A stretch of DNA of 64,000 nucleotides from Imperialibacter sp. EC-SDR9. GTDB taxonomy: Bacteria > Bacteroidota > Bacteroidia > Cytophagales > Cyclobacteriaceae. The notes beneath the pieces are model-generated. The model was not told where the DNA came from, did no database searches, and was given only the letters and a program-made list of their open reading frames with translations. The position numbers and the translations under genes were made by a program. Each line of letters opens with the position of its first letter. The stretch's first letter is position 1. This document shows positions 53,521 through 62,050 of this stretch, one piece after another. The stretch lies in contig NZ_LR701588.1 in the NCBI RefSeq assembly GCF_902498805.1, forward strand, positions 62,001 through 126,000, read 5' to 3'.

Positions 53521-54360
53521 ATGAAAAAGATACTTGTCCCCTGCGATTTTTCCACACCAGCAGTTCACGCTTATAGTTTCGCTTGCCAAATGGCAAAAGA
53601 AGCACAAGGTGAGGTGTTTGTCATGCACGCCTTCGAGCTTCCGTTTTCCTACGAATCGACCTTCGGAGTACAACCCTATATTTTCGACATGGAGCTTCTG
53701 AAATCTATAGAAGACAAAGCAAAAGAAAACTTCAAGAAAATGAGAAAAGCTGTTGGTAAAGCAGCAGAAAACCAGCATTTCGAGGCCTTGCATGGCAGCA
53801 TTACCGGCTCAATTCTCGACCAGATTCGTGAGAAGAACATTGACCTGGTAGTAATGGGCACAACAGGAGCCAGCGGACTCAGCGAGGTTTTGATTGGCTC
53901 CAACACCGAAAAAGTAGTTCGGTTTTCGCCAGTCCCAGTGCTTTCTCTAAGAGAGGGCCACGAAGCTTCCGACATAAAAAACATTGTATTGGCCAACTCT
54001 CTTGAACTTAACCAGAGGAAGTTTGTGGAAAAGGTAAAAGATCTTCAGGCATTTTTTGGAGCCAAACTTCACATACTCTATATCAACTCGCTTGCTCGCT
54101 TCAAGCCCGAGGAGGAAGCACAACTTTTACTGGAAGATTTTGTAAAGCACTATACACTTGAGAATTACACGCTGAATATCCGAAATGCTCCTTTTGAAGA
54201 GGAAGGTATTATCCGATTTGTGGAACAGACAAAAGCAGACATGCTGGCGATGGCCACCCACAGTCGGCGGGGGCTGGCTCATCTGGTTTCCGGCAGCCTG
54301 GCAGAGGACATCGTCAATCATATAGATTGCCCTATCTGGACTTGCACGCTGAGGGATTAG
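53521..54360 (+). CDS. Universal stress protein with two UspA domains
   Basis: The start at 53521 gives 279 residues (KKILVPCDFSTPAVHA); an in-frame ATG 21 bp upstream is unlikely. The first UspA domain (1-147) ends with the ATP-binding G-x2-G-x9-G-S pattern in MGTTGASGLSEVLIGSNTEKV. The second (about 155-279) ends AMATHSRRGLAHLVSGSLAEDIV, with the same motif in partly changed form. Tandem USPs are typical of Bacteroidota and of hypoxia or dormancy regulons elsewhere. It is cytoplasmic. Strong regulatory signals upstream agree with induced expression. Confidence 0.93.
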   Translation: MKKILVPCDFSTPAVHAYSFACQMAKEAQGEVFVMHAFELPFSYESTFGVQPYIFDMELLKSIEDKAKENFKKMRKAVGKAAENQHFEALHGSITGSILDQIREKNIDLVVMGTTGASGLSEVLIGSNTEKVVRFSPVPVLSLREGHEASDIKNIVLANSLELNQRKFVEKVKDLQAFFGAKLHILYINSLARFKPEEEAQLLLEDFVKHYTLENYTLNIRNAPFEEEGIIRFVEQTKADMLAMATHSRRGLAHLVSGSLAEDIVNHIDCPIWTCTLRD

Positions 54361-54521
54361 ATGGCGGGAGCGTCACGTTTGTCTATTCTATTGCCCACAC
54401 CGCACAAAGGAGGTAGAATATGACAGTAGGAGAAAACACCCCTGAATCATACAAATTGAGCTATTTTGAGGATTGTCACCCTAGTGCTATGTGTCATGGC
54501 TATGCATCAACCCATATTTCC

Positions 54522-55697
54522 TCAAACTGCCACTTCTTTTTTCCAGCTGACAGTCAAAAGTATGGCTCCAAAAACCACACACATAAGAAGTAGCATTGAC
54601 AGTGGCCCCACAAAAGGAGTAATAGAAATGAACTTGAGCAGTATGAATAAACCAAATGCCACCAGCGCAACCTTTCCTGATTTCCAGGCCGACTTATAAT
54701 AAGTTTGATTGAGCCAATAAGCCAATACTATTGACACAATCACTGTGGCTAGAAGCACTACTGTTAAGTAAGCCGTGAGGGCCAATACACCAATGGGTGC
54801 ACCTATCAAAGTAACCATTGACAGCACTATGGCAACAGGCACACCAATCAAAAACAGAAAGCCGAGCCCAAGTGAGTTGAGGCTTGACTCTTTGGCAGTA
54901 GCGGCGGCCTTATTAAGTGTGTTGCTAAATAGGTAACGGATCAGTAAAATCATCACCAAAGCAGTGCCAAGGTACCAAATCACCATAAGAACAGAAGCGA
55001 AACCCAGGTACTCCCATTTACCGTCCTCAATTTCAAGAGAGGGGTCAAAAGTTGCTGTTCCCTGCACAGTATTTTGAAAGTCGAGGTGCCCTGCTTCATT
55101 CCAGTAGTTCACGTTGCCCGCAAAGCTGGCGTCAGGCCCTAGCTCTAAAGTAGTAGCCGCCAGAATAGCATTGCCACCAGCTGGCCCGTTGATGATGATA
55201 TCACCTCCCCGACAGTCTATGTCCCCACCTACACTTCCATTAAGTGTGAGTTTCCCAGAGGCACTTTTAAGTATCCCTGCCACCTCTCCGTTAAGGGTTA
55301 TCTCACCGCCACTTGTGAACAAATTGCCATCGACAACAACCTTGTCATCTATTGCGACAGTGCCTCCTGCAACTACCAGATCTCCAGCTATATTGCCTGA
55401 AATGCTGATTGTTCCCCCAGCGCACCTAATATCATCCCCGACATAACCGTTGAAAAAAATTTCTCCCCCTGCTGCCAGAATATCCTGGCTAATGGTATCG
55501 TTAACGGTCACCGAACCTCCGGCAACAATAAGGTCGCCAAGTACTGGCGCATTGATTGTAACTGAACCTCCGGCAACGTAAAGATCGTGCTCAATCTTCT
55601 CACGAATAATCACAGTTTCACCAGCTTGAATCTGTGCCTCTGCCTGAAATACTATCAGGCTGCACACTATAATCAGAAATAATCTAATCGATTTCAT
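54522..55697 (-). CDS. Bactofilin-like beta-helix protein with C-terminal membrane domain
   Basis: This 391-residue protein has a Sec signal (LFLIIVCSLIVFQAEAQ). Residues about 25-205 form a right-handed beta-helix of short repeats (DLYVAGGSVTINAPVLGDLIVAGG, GDLVVAGGTVAIDD), as in bactofilins/polymer-forming proteins. Residues about 230-391 hold four to five hydrophobic helices (ASVLMVIWYLGTALVMILLI, VALVAFGLFILLKFI). The repeat domain is therefore exported and tethered, unlike cytosolic bactofilins. An envelope-shaping or stress-protective polymer is possible. A regulatory site lies at 55794. Confidence 0.75.
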   Translation of the reverse strand: MKSIRLFLIIVCSLIVFQAEAQIQAGETVIIREKIEHDLYVAGGSVTINAPVLGDLIVAGGSVTVNDTISQDILAAGGEIFFNGYVGDDIRCAGGTISISGNIAGDLVVAGGTVAIDDKVVVDGNLFTSGGEITLNGEVAGILKSASGKLTLNGSVGGDIDCRGGDIIINGPAGGNAILAATTLELGPDASFAGNVNYWNEAGHLDFQNTVQGTATFDPSLEIEDGKWEYLGFASVLMVIWYLGTALVMILLIRYLFSNTLNKAAATAKESSLNSLGLGFLFLIGVPVAIVLSMVTLIGAPIGVLALTAYLTVVLLATVIVSIVLAYWLNQTYYKSAWKSGKVALVAFGLFILLKFISITPFVGPLSMLLLMCVVFGAILLTVSWKKEVAV

Positions 55698-55762
55698 GAT
55701 TTAACCCTCCTTTTTAGTTTTGGGGCATCTCATCAGACTCAATTGCCCGCTTGATTTTGGCA

Positions 55763-55805
55763 TTAAACTAGGCAGGCCTTTAAGGAAATAGAATGATTCA
55801 AGTCA
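55763..55805 (-). promoter_or_regulatory. TGAY-N4-RTCA site upstream of the bactofilin-like gene
   Basis: TGAT-TCAA-GTCA (55794-55805). On the minus strand TAGTTTAA begins at 55770 at the 29.5-bp offset; the ATG is at 55697. Confidence 0.5.
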
Positions 55806-55897
55806 GCAGTATAGGAGACTTTTATTACCAAAATGACGAATTTACAGCCTGACAAAGAGGTCTTTTGAAAGACCAGGCTTTGACCGAATGCAGCAGA

Positions 55898-57079
55898 CTA
55901 GGCGATGGCAGTTTTTGGCGTCACATGCGCCTTGCCAGAGTCCGCATCATTGCCAATCCAAGTTTCTATATGATCTATAATATCGCTTATTCCAGGGCTG
56001 TACCCATTCTCAATATACGCCCCGGCTGTGGCCATCCCCAGCAAAAGGCACTGAGACAATGGCAAACCATGCAGCAATCCCTGACAGTAGCCAGCATTGA
56101 GGTTGTCGCCACCACCGGTTAGTACTTTGGGATTAACCACGGGATTCCCCTTCAGTTCAAGCACCTCTTTTTTTGTAAAAGCGATAGTTCTGTCCGAAGG
56201 GTGCAGCAAAAGGCAATCGATGTCCATAAACTGATAAATGACAGCACCTGCTTCCCGAACAGGAGGAGTCGCTACGTCTTTGGAAACACCTTCAGCGCTT
56301 TTTATTGCCGCCCACAGCTTGAGCGCTTCATTTTCGTTGAGGCCCAGTGTTACTTTTCCAAATTGTGAAAACTTGCTTATCAGTTTTAAAGTCTGCTTTA
56401 TTTGGCTGGTAGTTTTCTTTGTCGGGTCACAAAGGTCGAAAAAGAACAAAAAGTCCCTTTTTCCCGATGGCTCAATGATTTCTTCCAGCACTCCCTTCCA
56501 AATATCGCTGGCATGAGGCAGGTTCACCCAGTCTAAAAAAGCAATCAGATGACTTCCACGAATGGCATCGCTCATTCTCTGCATATCCGCAGTCTTTTTA
56601 ATATAGGCCCAATCATATTCTTCAAACACACTTAAATCTGAGAATATCATTTTTCCATCGTCAAATTCAATGGCATCGCTCTCACCAGGATTCAAAACAC
56701 TCATCACTTCACAGTTTTCGTTTAAGTCGGTGAAAACACTGTGAGGCTTTGGGTAGCCCAGGCTACCAAAACAAATGGTACGAACCTTCAGTTTTCCCAT
56801 AGTATTTGCAAAAATTGGTGCATTACCACCTAGTTTCACCTTTTGAGTGATCATTTCAATCTGACCACTTTTTCCAGAGGCAGAATTGATTCGTTCAGAG
56901 AACTCAGGAAGCGTTTTAAAAAAAACAGTATTCTTTCCCGCTTTTTGCTTTATCGCTTTTTTGATTTTGTCTATAAACCCATCAAAGCCAACAAAGACCT
57001 GCTTTGACGCAAAATCTTTCCCATTGGACTGCAGGGTCTGCAGCAAATCCTCAAGCATTGTGACTGAATATGCCATCAT
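55898..57079 (-). CDS. PfkB-like (ribokinase-superfamily) sugar kinase with GGGDN motif, paralogue 2
   Basis: This 393-residue paralogue of the gene at 44151 is colinear over its length: QVFVGFDGFIDKIKK, VKLGGNAPIFANTMGKL, GLNENEALKLW and GGGDNLNAGYCQG. The GGGDN motif replaces the common GAGD in both copies, and both have a conserved GENGYSPGI-type end (YIENGYSPGISDIIDH). A second start four codons or more downstream (MLEDLL) is possible. Two copies in one stress region suggest a specific reserve sugar as substrate, still unknown. Confidence 0.7.
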   Translation of the reverse strand: MMAYSVTMLEDLLQTLQSNGKDFASKQVFVGFDGFIDKIKKAIKQKAGKNTVFFKTLPEFSERINSASGKSGQIEMITQKVKLGGNAPIFANTMGKLKVRTICFGSLGYPKPHSVFTDLNENCEVMSVLNPGESDAIEFDDGKMIFSDLSVFEEYDWAYIKKTADMQRMSDAIRGSHLIAFLDWVNLPHASDIWKGVLEEIIEPSGKRDFLFFFDLCDPTKKTTSQIKQTLKLISKFSQFGKVTLGLNENEALKLWAAIKSAEGVSKDVATPPVREAGAVIYQFMDIDCLLLHPSDRTIAFTKKEVLELKGNPVVNPKVLTGGGDNLNAGYCQGLLHGLPLSQCLLLGMATAGAYIENGYSPGISDIIDHIETWIGNDADSGKAHVTPKTAIA

Positions 57080-57242
57080 TCAAATGTTTTGTTTATACAG
57101 AACAATGTATCGGATGTTTTTGATATTGAACATGACGTGGGTATGATCAGGCAGATGATAATTCTCATCATCGAATGAGCAATTCTTCCAACCGGACATA
57201 TGTGCTGCGAACAATCGGCATGATGAGAGTCTTGGCCTGCAA

Positions 57243-57285
57243 TGATGTCCATCATCCAACTGAATAATGAAGGTGGGTATATTCA
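57243..57285 (+). promoter_or_regulatory. TGAY-N4-RTCA site upstream of the helical protein gene
   Basis: TGAT-GTCC-ATCA (57243-57254). TATATTCA begins at 57278, at the 29.5-bp offset; the ATG is at 57324. The spacer also holds GATGAT-AATTCTC-ATCATC (57150-57168). Confidence 0.5.
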
Positions 57286-57323
57286 CCATATGCAATATTT
57301 ATGTATTTAAACACCTAAGACTC

Positions 57324-57734
57324 ATGGACAAATTAGCCGCCTCCGAAGACGTGCTTTTGCAGCCCTCGCTACTGAAAAAGCACAGGAAAACCAAGGAATG
57401 GCAGTCTGCCATTATGCTCTGGAAACAGGAACTTGACTTTTTTCAAAAGCTTTTGGATCAACATTCGGCTAAGTTCACTTCTATTGAAGACAAAAAAAGA
57501 ATTGATCACTTTCAGAATCTCATCATTTACTACAAGGGCGAACTTCTCAACAACTTCGACACGAAGCTACGACTTCACGAAAAGCGGCTGGCAGAACTCA
57601 CTAAAACGGTTGATGATTTGAAGGCTGAGTACAACAAGGAACACAATGGACTCATGGATGAGTTGGAGTCGCTCAACACGCAATTCCATAAATACCATGG
57701 CGAATTGCTGGAGTTTATGGAAAAGGCTGTATAA
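57324..57734 (+). CDS. Helical cytoplasmic protein, paralogue of the gene at 36467
   Basis: The start at 57324 gives 136 residues (MDKLAASEDVLLQPSLL); an in-frame ATG 57 bp upstream lies before the predicted promoter start and is unlikely. The protein is almost all charged helix with heptads (LHEKRLAELTKTVDDLKAEYNKEH), no signal and no enzyme motif. It shares the pattern EWQSA...ELDFFQKLLDQH with the gene at 36467. Both paralogues have a regulatory site at the same spacing. A structural stress protein is a fair guess, no more. Confidence 0.6.
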   Translation: MDKLAASEDVLLQPSLLKKHRKTKEWQSAIMLWKQELDFFQKLLDQHSAKFTSIEDKKRIDHFQNLIIYYKGELLNNFDTKLRLHEKRLAELTKTVDDLKAEYNKEHNGLMDELESLNTQFHKYHGELLEFMEKAV

Positions 57735-57855
57735 ACCATTGCTTTTACGTGTAGTGTTGGTTCTTTTCTCCTGCGAAAAGTGAGCCATCCAAGCTGCGCT
57801 CTTGTGTGAAGGTGTCGGCGCTCTCCTCTGGTTGCACGACACACTGCCGACATTC

Positions 57856-58524
57856 TTAGCCCAACCGGGCATCCTGTGTTTTTGCGTCCTCGTTCAATCC
57901 GGTGACTATCCACAAGATAATAAAGCTCAGTATAGCTGCAAAAAAGCACCAGACGGAAATAACAAATCCCAAAAAGAACCACCTGGCTACCAGGTAGGAC
58001 AGTGCAATGCAAACACCCAGGGTATACAACCGTTTAACGCTTGAAACAAACAATGAAACCACCGTAGGTATGGCATACAGCACTGAACTAATCCAGGTGA
58101 AAGCATAGGGGAAATCGAGAGAATAGTGGATATGCCCTACACTAATTTCTGCTGACACATCGAAAGCAAACAAGCAATACAGTATATAAGAAGAGAATAT
58201 TAAACCCACAACAAGAAACGCTGCCAGAAACCTCTTCCGAACGCTATCCTTCTCCATCTTAAAAACAGCAAAGGGAATCCAGAAAGGCCAGATAACTTGT
58301 GCGAAAACCAAGAAGATGTATACGGGAAAACGGCTCCATGCGGCGTGCTCAGGGTTCGCCAGACCTATCCAAACCAAGCCTTCCGACACTTGCTGCGCCG
58401 CAAACATAAGCGGAATAGCAGCAAAAGGAATCTGTCGTGCATCCTTTACCTTTCGAAGCGTTACAACACCTACTGTGGCCAAAACTGCACTAGCCCCAAA
58501 ACTTGCACTAGCTGAAAAACACAT
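57856..58524 (-). CDS. Seven-helix membrane protein, DUF6629-like
   Basis: The start at 58524 (222 residues) is chosen because MCFSASASFGASAVLATVGV is the typical N-terminus of this family. Seven hydrophobic segments are visible, with QQVSEGLVWIGL after the second, a family hallmark. The activity is unknown; members are common in stress and hypoxia gene sets. The 211 bp upstream show no TGAY-N4-RTCA match. Confidence 0.75.
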   Translation of the reverse strand: MCFSASASFGASAVLATVGVVTLRKVKDARQIPFAAIPLMFAAQQVSEGLVWIGLANPEHAAWSRFPVYIFLVFAQVIWPFWIPFAVFKMEKDSVRKRFLAAFLVVGLIFSSYILYCLFAFDVSAEISVGHIHYSLDFPYAFTWISSVLYAIPTVVSLFVSSVKRLYTLGVCIALSYLVARWFFLGFVISVWCFFAAILSFIILWIVTGLNEDAKTQDARLG

Positions 58525-58735
58525 CTGGTTATCTTTGAGGTAAAAAACCAATGATGTGTTACACAGTGGTCTTGATTAGGGGAACAGGGAAGGAAATCAT
58601 AATCAACACTTCAGGAGTACAGATTCCTTACCTGCTATTCAATACTGGGAATGTAGTCCTAAACCAATACAAATCCTAATAAAGCAGGACTGTACCGGCC
58701 GTAGCTCTTTGCACTATCAAAAGCACGATGGAGAA

Positions 58736-59296
58736 TCAATAAGATCCAAACTCAATATGTACTATTGCCAACCGGCTAAAAAAATTGATTTCGTTTTTTC
58801 TGTTCTTAGCAAATGAAAAGAGTATTTCGAGCCCCATCCAAAACAGAAACCAGCCTGCGGGCTCAAACAACACCCGCAATAAGTTGATATAGAAATGTGG
58901 CAGATTCAAAAAAGAGATATAACTGGCAACCACCATTAAGGATAAACCAGCCAGAACGAAGTAAACACCCTTTGCCTTTACAGACTGTGATTCCTCTACT
59001 AATTGCTGGTACTGACTGCTAAAATAGCTCTCCAAGCGCTTGCGGATAACCTTTTCATCCTCCTCGTTTCTCACTGTACTGGGTGCGAGAAGCCTGAGAA
59101 TTGAAATCCTTCCCTTCGAATCTTTGGCTACTTTCTTTAGCTGACTAACAAAATCATCGGAAACGGCTCTTTCGACAAAAGGCCGGGGGTCAAAATCTGA
59201 GAATATCTCACTATAGGCATCGATCCATAAAGTGACTACCACGGGATTCACTCCAGTGTTTTCACTTTCATGATCATTTCCTGAAGTCGCTTGCAT
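58736..59296 (-). CDS. Membrane-anchored protein of unknown function
   Basis: This 186-residue protein has a soluble N-terminal half (LWIDAYSEIFSDFDPRPFVERA, KVIRKRLESYFSSQYQQLVEE) and two C-terminal transmembrane helices (VYFVLAGLSLMVVASYISFL, LFEPAGWFLFWMGLEILF). No family is recognised. It follows the DUF4136 lipoprotein gene by 14 bp and is probably coexpressed with it. Confidence 0.6.
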   Translation of the reverse strand: MQATSGNDHESENTGVNPVVVTLWIDAYSEIFSDFDPRPFVERAVSDDFVSQLKKVAKDSKGRISILRLLAPSTVRNEEDEKVIRKRLESYFSSQYQQLVEESQSVKAKGVYFVLAGLSLMVVASYISFLNLPHFYINLLRVLFEPAGWFLFWMGLEILFSFAKNRKNEINFFSRLAIVHIEFGSY

Positions 59297-59310
59297 GTTA
59301 TGGTCAACTG

Positions 59311-60036
59311 CTAGTAGTTAGAACTACCGTAGATTCTTCTATCAATCCCATTTCTATGTACCACCCCTTTATATAGGTCGTCATGACCTCTTTGCTTATG
59401 TACGGGCTTAACAGGAAACTCTTTAAGAATACGGTCAATGGCCGGGTGTACATTATATTGAATATATGCCGGATCATAGATATCTCCCTCTGCGCTTCCT
59501 GTCCAAACCAGCTTCTTCAACTGCCGGTCATACATGTTGAGTGTGATTGTCCCTCTCACATAATTATGTGTGTAGGTAGTGACCTGATCGCCCCAGTAAG
59601 GAGGACGGTAACCCCATCCATACCACCCGTGCCAGGTATAAAACCGACGGTCGGGATAATAGTAGGGAAAGTAATAAGGGTTGTAAAAATAATACCCGGA
59701 GTACGGATAGGAATGATAGGTGACGATGCGCTCCTTTTTCTCATTCAACAGCACAAGATCGAGCACAAGGTCAGGTGACTCTACGTCGACCAAAAAGCCC
59801 CTTTGGGTCATACCATGGGTGATGTAATTCTTGACATTGTTACGAACAATATCATTGTCATAGGGTGTATTTTCAGACTCCTGCCCTGCTATGCTATCAG
59901 GCGCCCAGGCAAAAGTCTTGTAGCTGGTAAAATCGATGCTCCTATCGTAATTGGAATAGATAGTTCTATAAGTTTCGCAGCCGGCTAAAATGATCACCAA
60001 ATCTATTGCCATCAATATTTTGATCAGCGAGTTCAT
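59311..60036 (-). CDS. DUF4136 lipoprotein
   Basis: This 241-residue protein has lipobox ILAGC (Cys20). DUF4136 pattern: YDRSIDFTSYKTFAWAPDS, VDVESPDLVLDLVLLNEKK, and a final YVRGTITLNMYDRQLKKLVWTGSAEGDI. A Tyr/Trp/Pro-rich insertion (YSGYYFYNPYYFPYYYPDRR) is usual in the family. It is an envelope lipoprotein of unknown function. Upstream is TGAT-TTGT-GTCA at 60114. Confidence 0.85.
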   Translation of the reverse strand: MNSLIKILMAIDLVIILAGCETYRTIYSNYDRSIDFTSYKTFAWAPDSIAGQESENTPYDNDIVRNNVKNYITHGMTQRGFLVDVESPDLVLDLVLLNEKKERIVTYHSYPYSGYYFYNPYYFPYYYPDRRFYTWHGWYGWGYRPPYWGDQVTTYTHNYVRGTITLNMYDRQLKKLVWTGSAEGDIYDPAYIQYNVHPAIDRILKEFPVKPVHKQRGHDDLYKGVVHRNGIDRRIYGSSNY

Positions 60037-60113
60037 GATTGTAACTGTTTAATTCTCCAGTCAATATCGGTATTAGAACCGTTCGGGAAAATGATTACGC
60101 TCTCATCTCATGA

Positions 60114-60304
60114 TGATTTGTGTCACTGGCGTTTTTTACCGAAGACCTCAACAGATCAGCTATTGGATCATGCTGATAAAGTTCGAGGCTAAGGCTTTTG
60201 GCGACATTGTATCAGTACCCGCATTCCCTGCCACTTTAATGAGGAATGTCATGAACCCATCGTGATTTGGTCATTGGCTGCACTACCGATCAGCTTTATT
60301 TTTA
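60114..60304. promoter_or_regulatory. Regulatory sites in the divergent spacer before acetyl-CoA synthetase
   Basis: TGAT-TTGT-GTCA (60114-60125) matches the consensus but has no -7 box at the standard offset. GTGA-TTTG-GTCA (60262-60273) keeps the right half, and TATTTTTA begins at 60297, exactly 29.5 bp away, serving the gene at 60308 or its second Met at 60317. Confidence 0.4.
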
Positions 60305-60307
60305 AGT

Positions 60308-62050
60308 ATGAAGAATATGAAGCCAGTCAGCAACAGCCAAAGCCCAAATCTAATGGACTACGATGCCTTATATAGGACTTTCTCCTGGACGGGTGAGCGC
60401 AAGCACCTCAGTGGCCTGCCAGAAAATGGTGGGCTCAATATTGCATATGAGGCTGTCGACAGGCATGCAAAAGGAAAACTGAAAGACAATGTTGCTATCC
60501 GTTGGATAAGGAAGGATCGCTCAAGGCAGGACTTTACCTATCAGGAATTGTCCGAACTCTCCAACCGCTTCGCTAATGTACTTGCCTCGCTTGGAGTGAA
60601 GAAAGGCGAAACCGTGTTCAACCTGACTGGCCGGATTCCCGAGCTTTACATAGCCGCCCTGGGATCCCTAAAGAAAGCGGCAGTGTTCTGCCCTCTCTTC
60701 TCGGTGTTTGGGCCGGAGCCGGTTTTCCAACGGATGTCAAAAGGTGAAGCAAAAGTGCTTGTGGCCACCCAGGAGTTGTTCACAAAAAAAGTGGAGCCAC
60801 TACTCGACCGTTTGCCCAGCCTGAAACATGTGCTGATAACCGATGCGAAACAAGATATTGATGGCAAAGTACTTTCACTGCCTCTGCTGATGGAAAAAGC
60901 CTCCCCGGCTTTCAAAATCCCTTTAACGCAACCCGATGATCCTGCCTTGCTGCATTTTACCAGTGGCACCACTGGCATGCCCAAGGGAGCTTTGCATGTG
61001 CACAATGCCGTACTGACGCATTATGCTACAGGCAAGCTTGTACTTGATTTTCACCCCGGCGATATTTATTGGTGCACGGCTGACCCCGGGTGGGTTACCG
61101 GCACCTCCTATGGTATTATTGCTCCGTTGGTGAATGGGGTAACCAATATTGTAGACGAGGAAGAATTTGATGCTTTGAGATGGTACAATATTCTTGAGGA
61201 GCAGAAAGTAAACGTGTGGTATACCGCCCCCACTGCCATCAGAAGACTGATGCGGATGAGCATAGTGCCCCGTGAACAATACAATCTTGAGCACCTTAGG
61301 CTGGTATTGAGTGTGGGTGAGCCACTTGACGCTGAAGCCGTGCGCTGGGGACAGAGCACCTTTGGCGTGCCTGTGCTCGACAACTGGTGGCAAACAGAAA
61401 CAGGAGGCATCATGATTTCAAACTACCTGACCTTCCCTGTCAAACCGGGTTCAATGGGCAAGCCTCTTCCCGGGATCGAAGCAGCCCTGGCAGAGGTGTC
61501 TGATGACGGTTTTAGCATCATTACCGAACCAGGAAAAGATGGACACCTTGTGTTGAAAAGAGGTTGGCCTTCGATGTTTAAAACCTACCTGCATCAGGAA
61601 GAGCGCTATAACAAGTGTTTCCGAGGCGACTGGTACCTCACCGGGGACTTGGCCCGCCGGGACGCCGATGGCTATTTCTGGTTTGTTGGCAGGGCGGACG
61701 ACATCATCAAAACCTCCGGACATATGGTAGGACCTTTTGAGGTGGAAAGCGCCCTGATGGAGCACCCCGCTGTGGCCGAAGCGGCTGTCATCGGTAAGCC
61801 AGATCCACTTATTGGCGAACTCGTCAAAGCCTTTGTAGTGCTCAAAACAGGTAAGGAAGCAAATAATGAATTAAGGCTCGACATAACGGCCCATGCCCGG
61901 CGAAAGCTCGGTTCGGCAGTAGCTCCAAAAGAAATTGATTTTATCGAGGCGCTCCCAAAAACACGCAGTGGTAAAATACTGAGAAGATTGCTGAAAGCAA
62001 GGGAGTTAGGTTTGCCGGAAGGTGACACATCAACTTTAGAAGCAACCTGA
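60308..62050 (+). CDS. acsA: Acetyl-CoA synthetase (AcsA-type acetate-CoA ligase)
   Basis: This 580-residue length matches the shorter AcsA type. Motifs: P-loop TSGTTGMPKG, aromatic WWQTETGG motif (PVLDNWWQTETGGIMIS), GDWYLTGDLARRD, and the acetylation-site Lys556 in PKTRSGKILRR. Reaction: acetate + ATP + CoA to acetyl-CoA + AMP + PPi. The true start may be Met4 (60317). It overlaps the PDH E1 alpha gene by 3 bp (TGATG), linking acetate and pyruvate to acetyl-CoA in one operon. Confidence 0.92.
   Translation: MKNMKPVSNSQSPNLMDYDALYRTFSWTGERKHLSGLPENGGLNIAYEAVDRHAKGKLKDNVAIRWIRKDRSRQDFTYQELSELSNRFANVLASLGVKKGETVFNLTGRIPELYIAALGSLKKAAVFCPLFSVFGPEPVFQRMSKGEAKVLVATQELFTKKVEPLLDRLPSLKHVLITDAKQDIDGKVLSLPLLMEKASPAFKIPLTQPDDPALLHFTSGTTGMPKGALHVHNAVLTHYATGKLVLDFHPGDIYWCTADPGWVTGTSYGIIAPLVNGVTNIVDEEEFDALRWYNILEEQKVNVWYTAPTAIRRLMRMSIVPREQYNLEHLRLVLSVGEPLDAEAVRWGQSTFGVPVLDNWWQTETGGIMISNYLTFPVKPGSMGKPLPGIEAALAEVSDDGFSIITEPGKDGHLVLKRGWPSMFKTYLHQEERYNKCFRGDWYLTGDLARRDADGYFWFVGRADDIIKTSGHMVGPFEVESALMEHPAVAEAAVIGKPDPLIGELVKAFVVLKTGKEANNELRLDITAHARRKLGSAVAPKEIDFIEALPKTRSGKILRRLLKARELGLPEGDTSTLEAT

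Noticed and set aside
54420-54596. 58-codon frame preceded by a strong AGGAGG
   Set aside because: It overlaps the end of the minus-strand bactofilin-like gene, has no recognisable product, and a strong Shine-Dalgarno carries little weight in Bacteroidota.
57150-57168. GATGAT-AATTCTC-ATCATC as a further regulon site
   Set aside because: The half-sites and spacing differ from TGAY-N4-RTCA, and the better site at 57243 has the promoter box.
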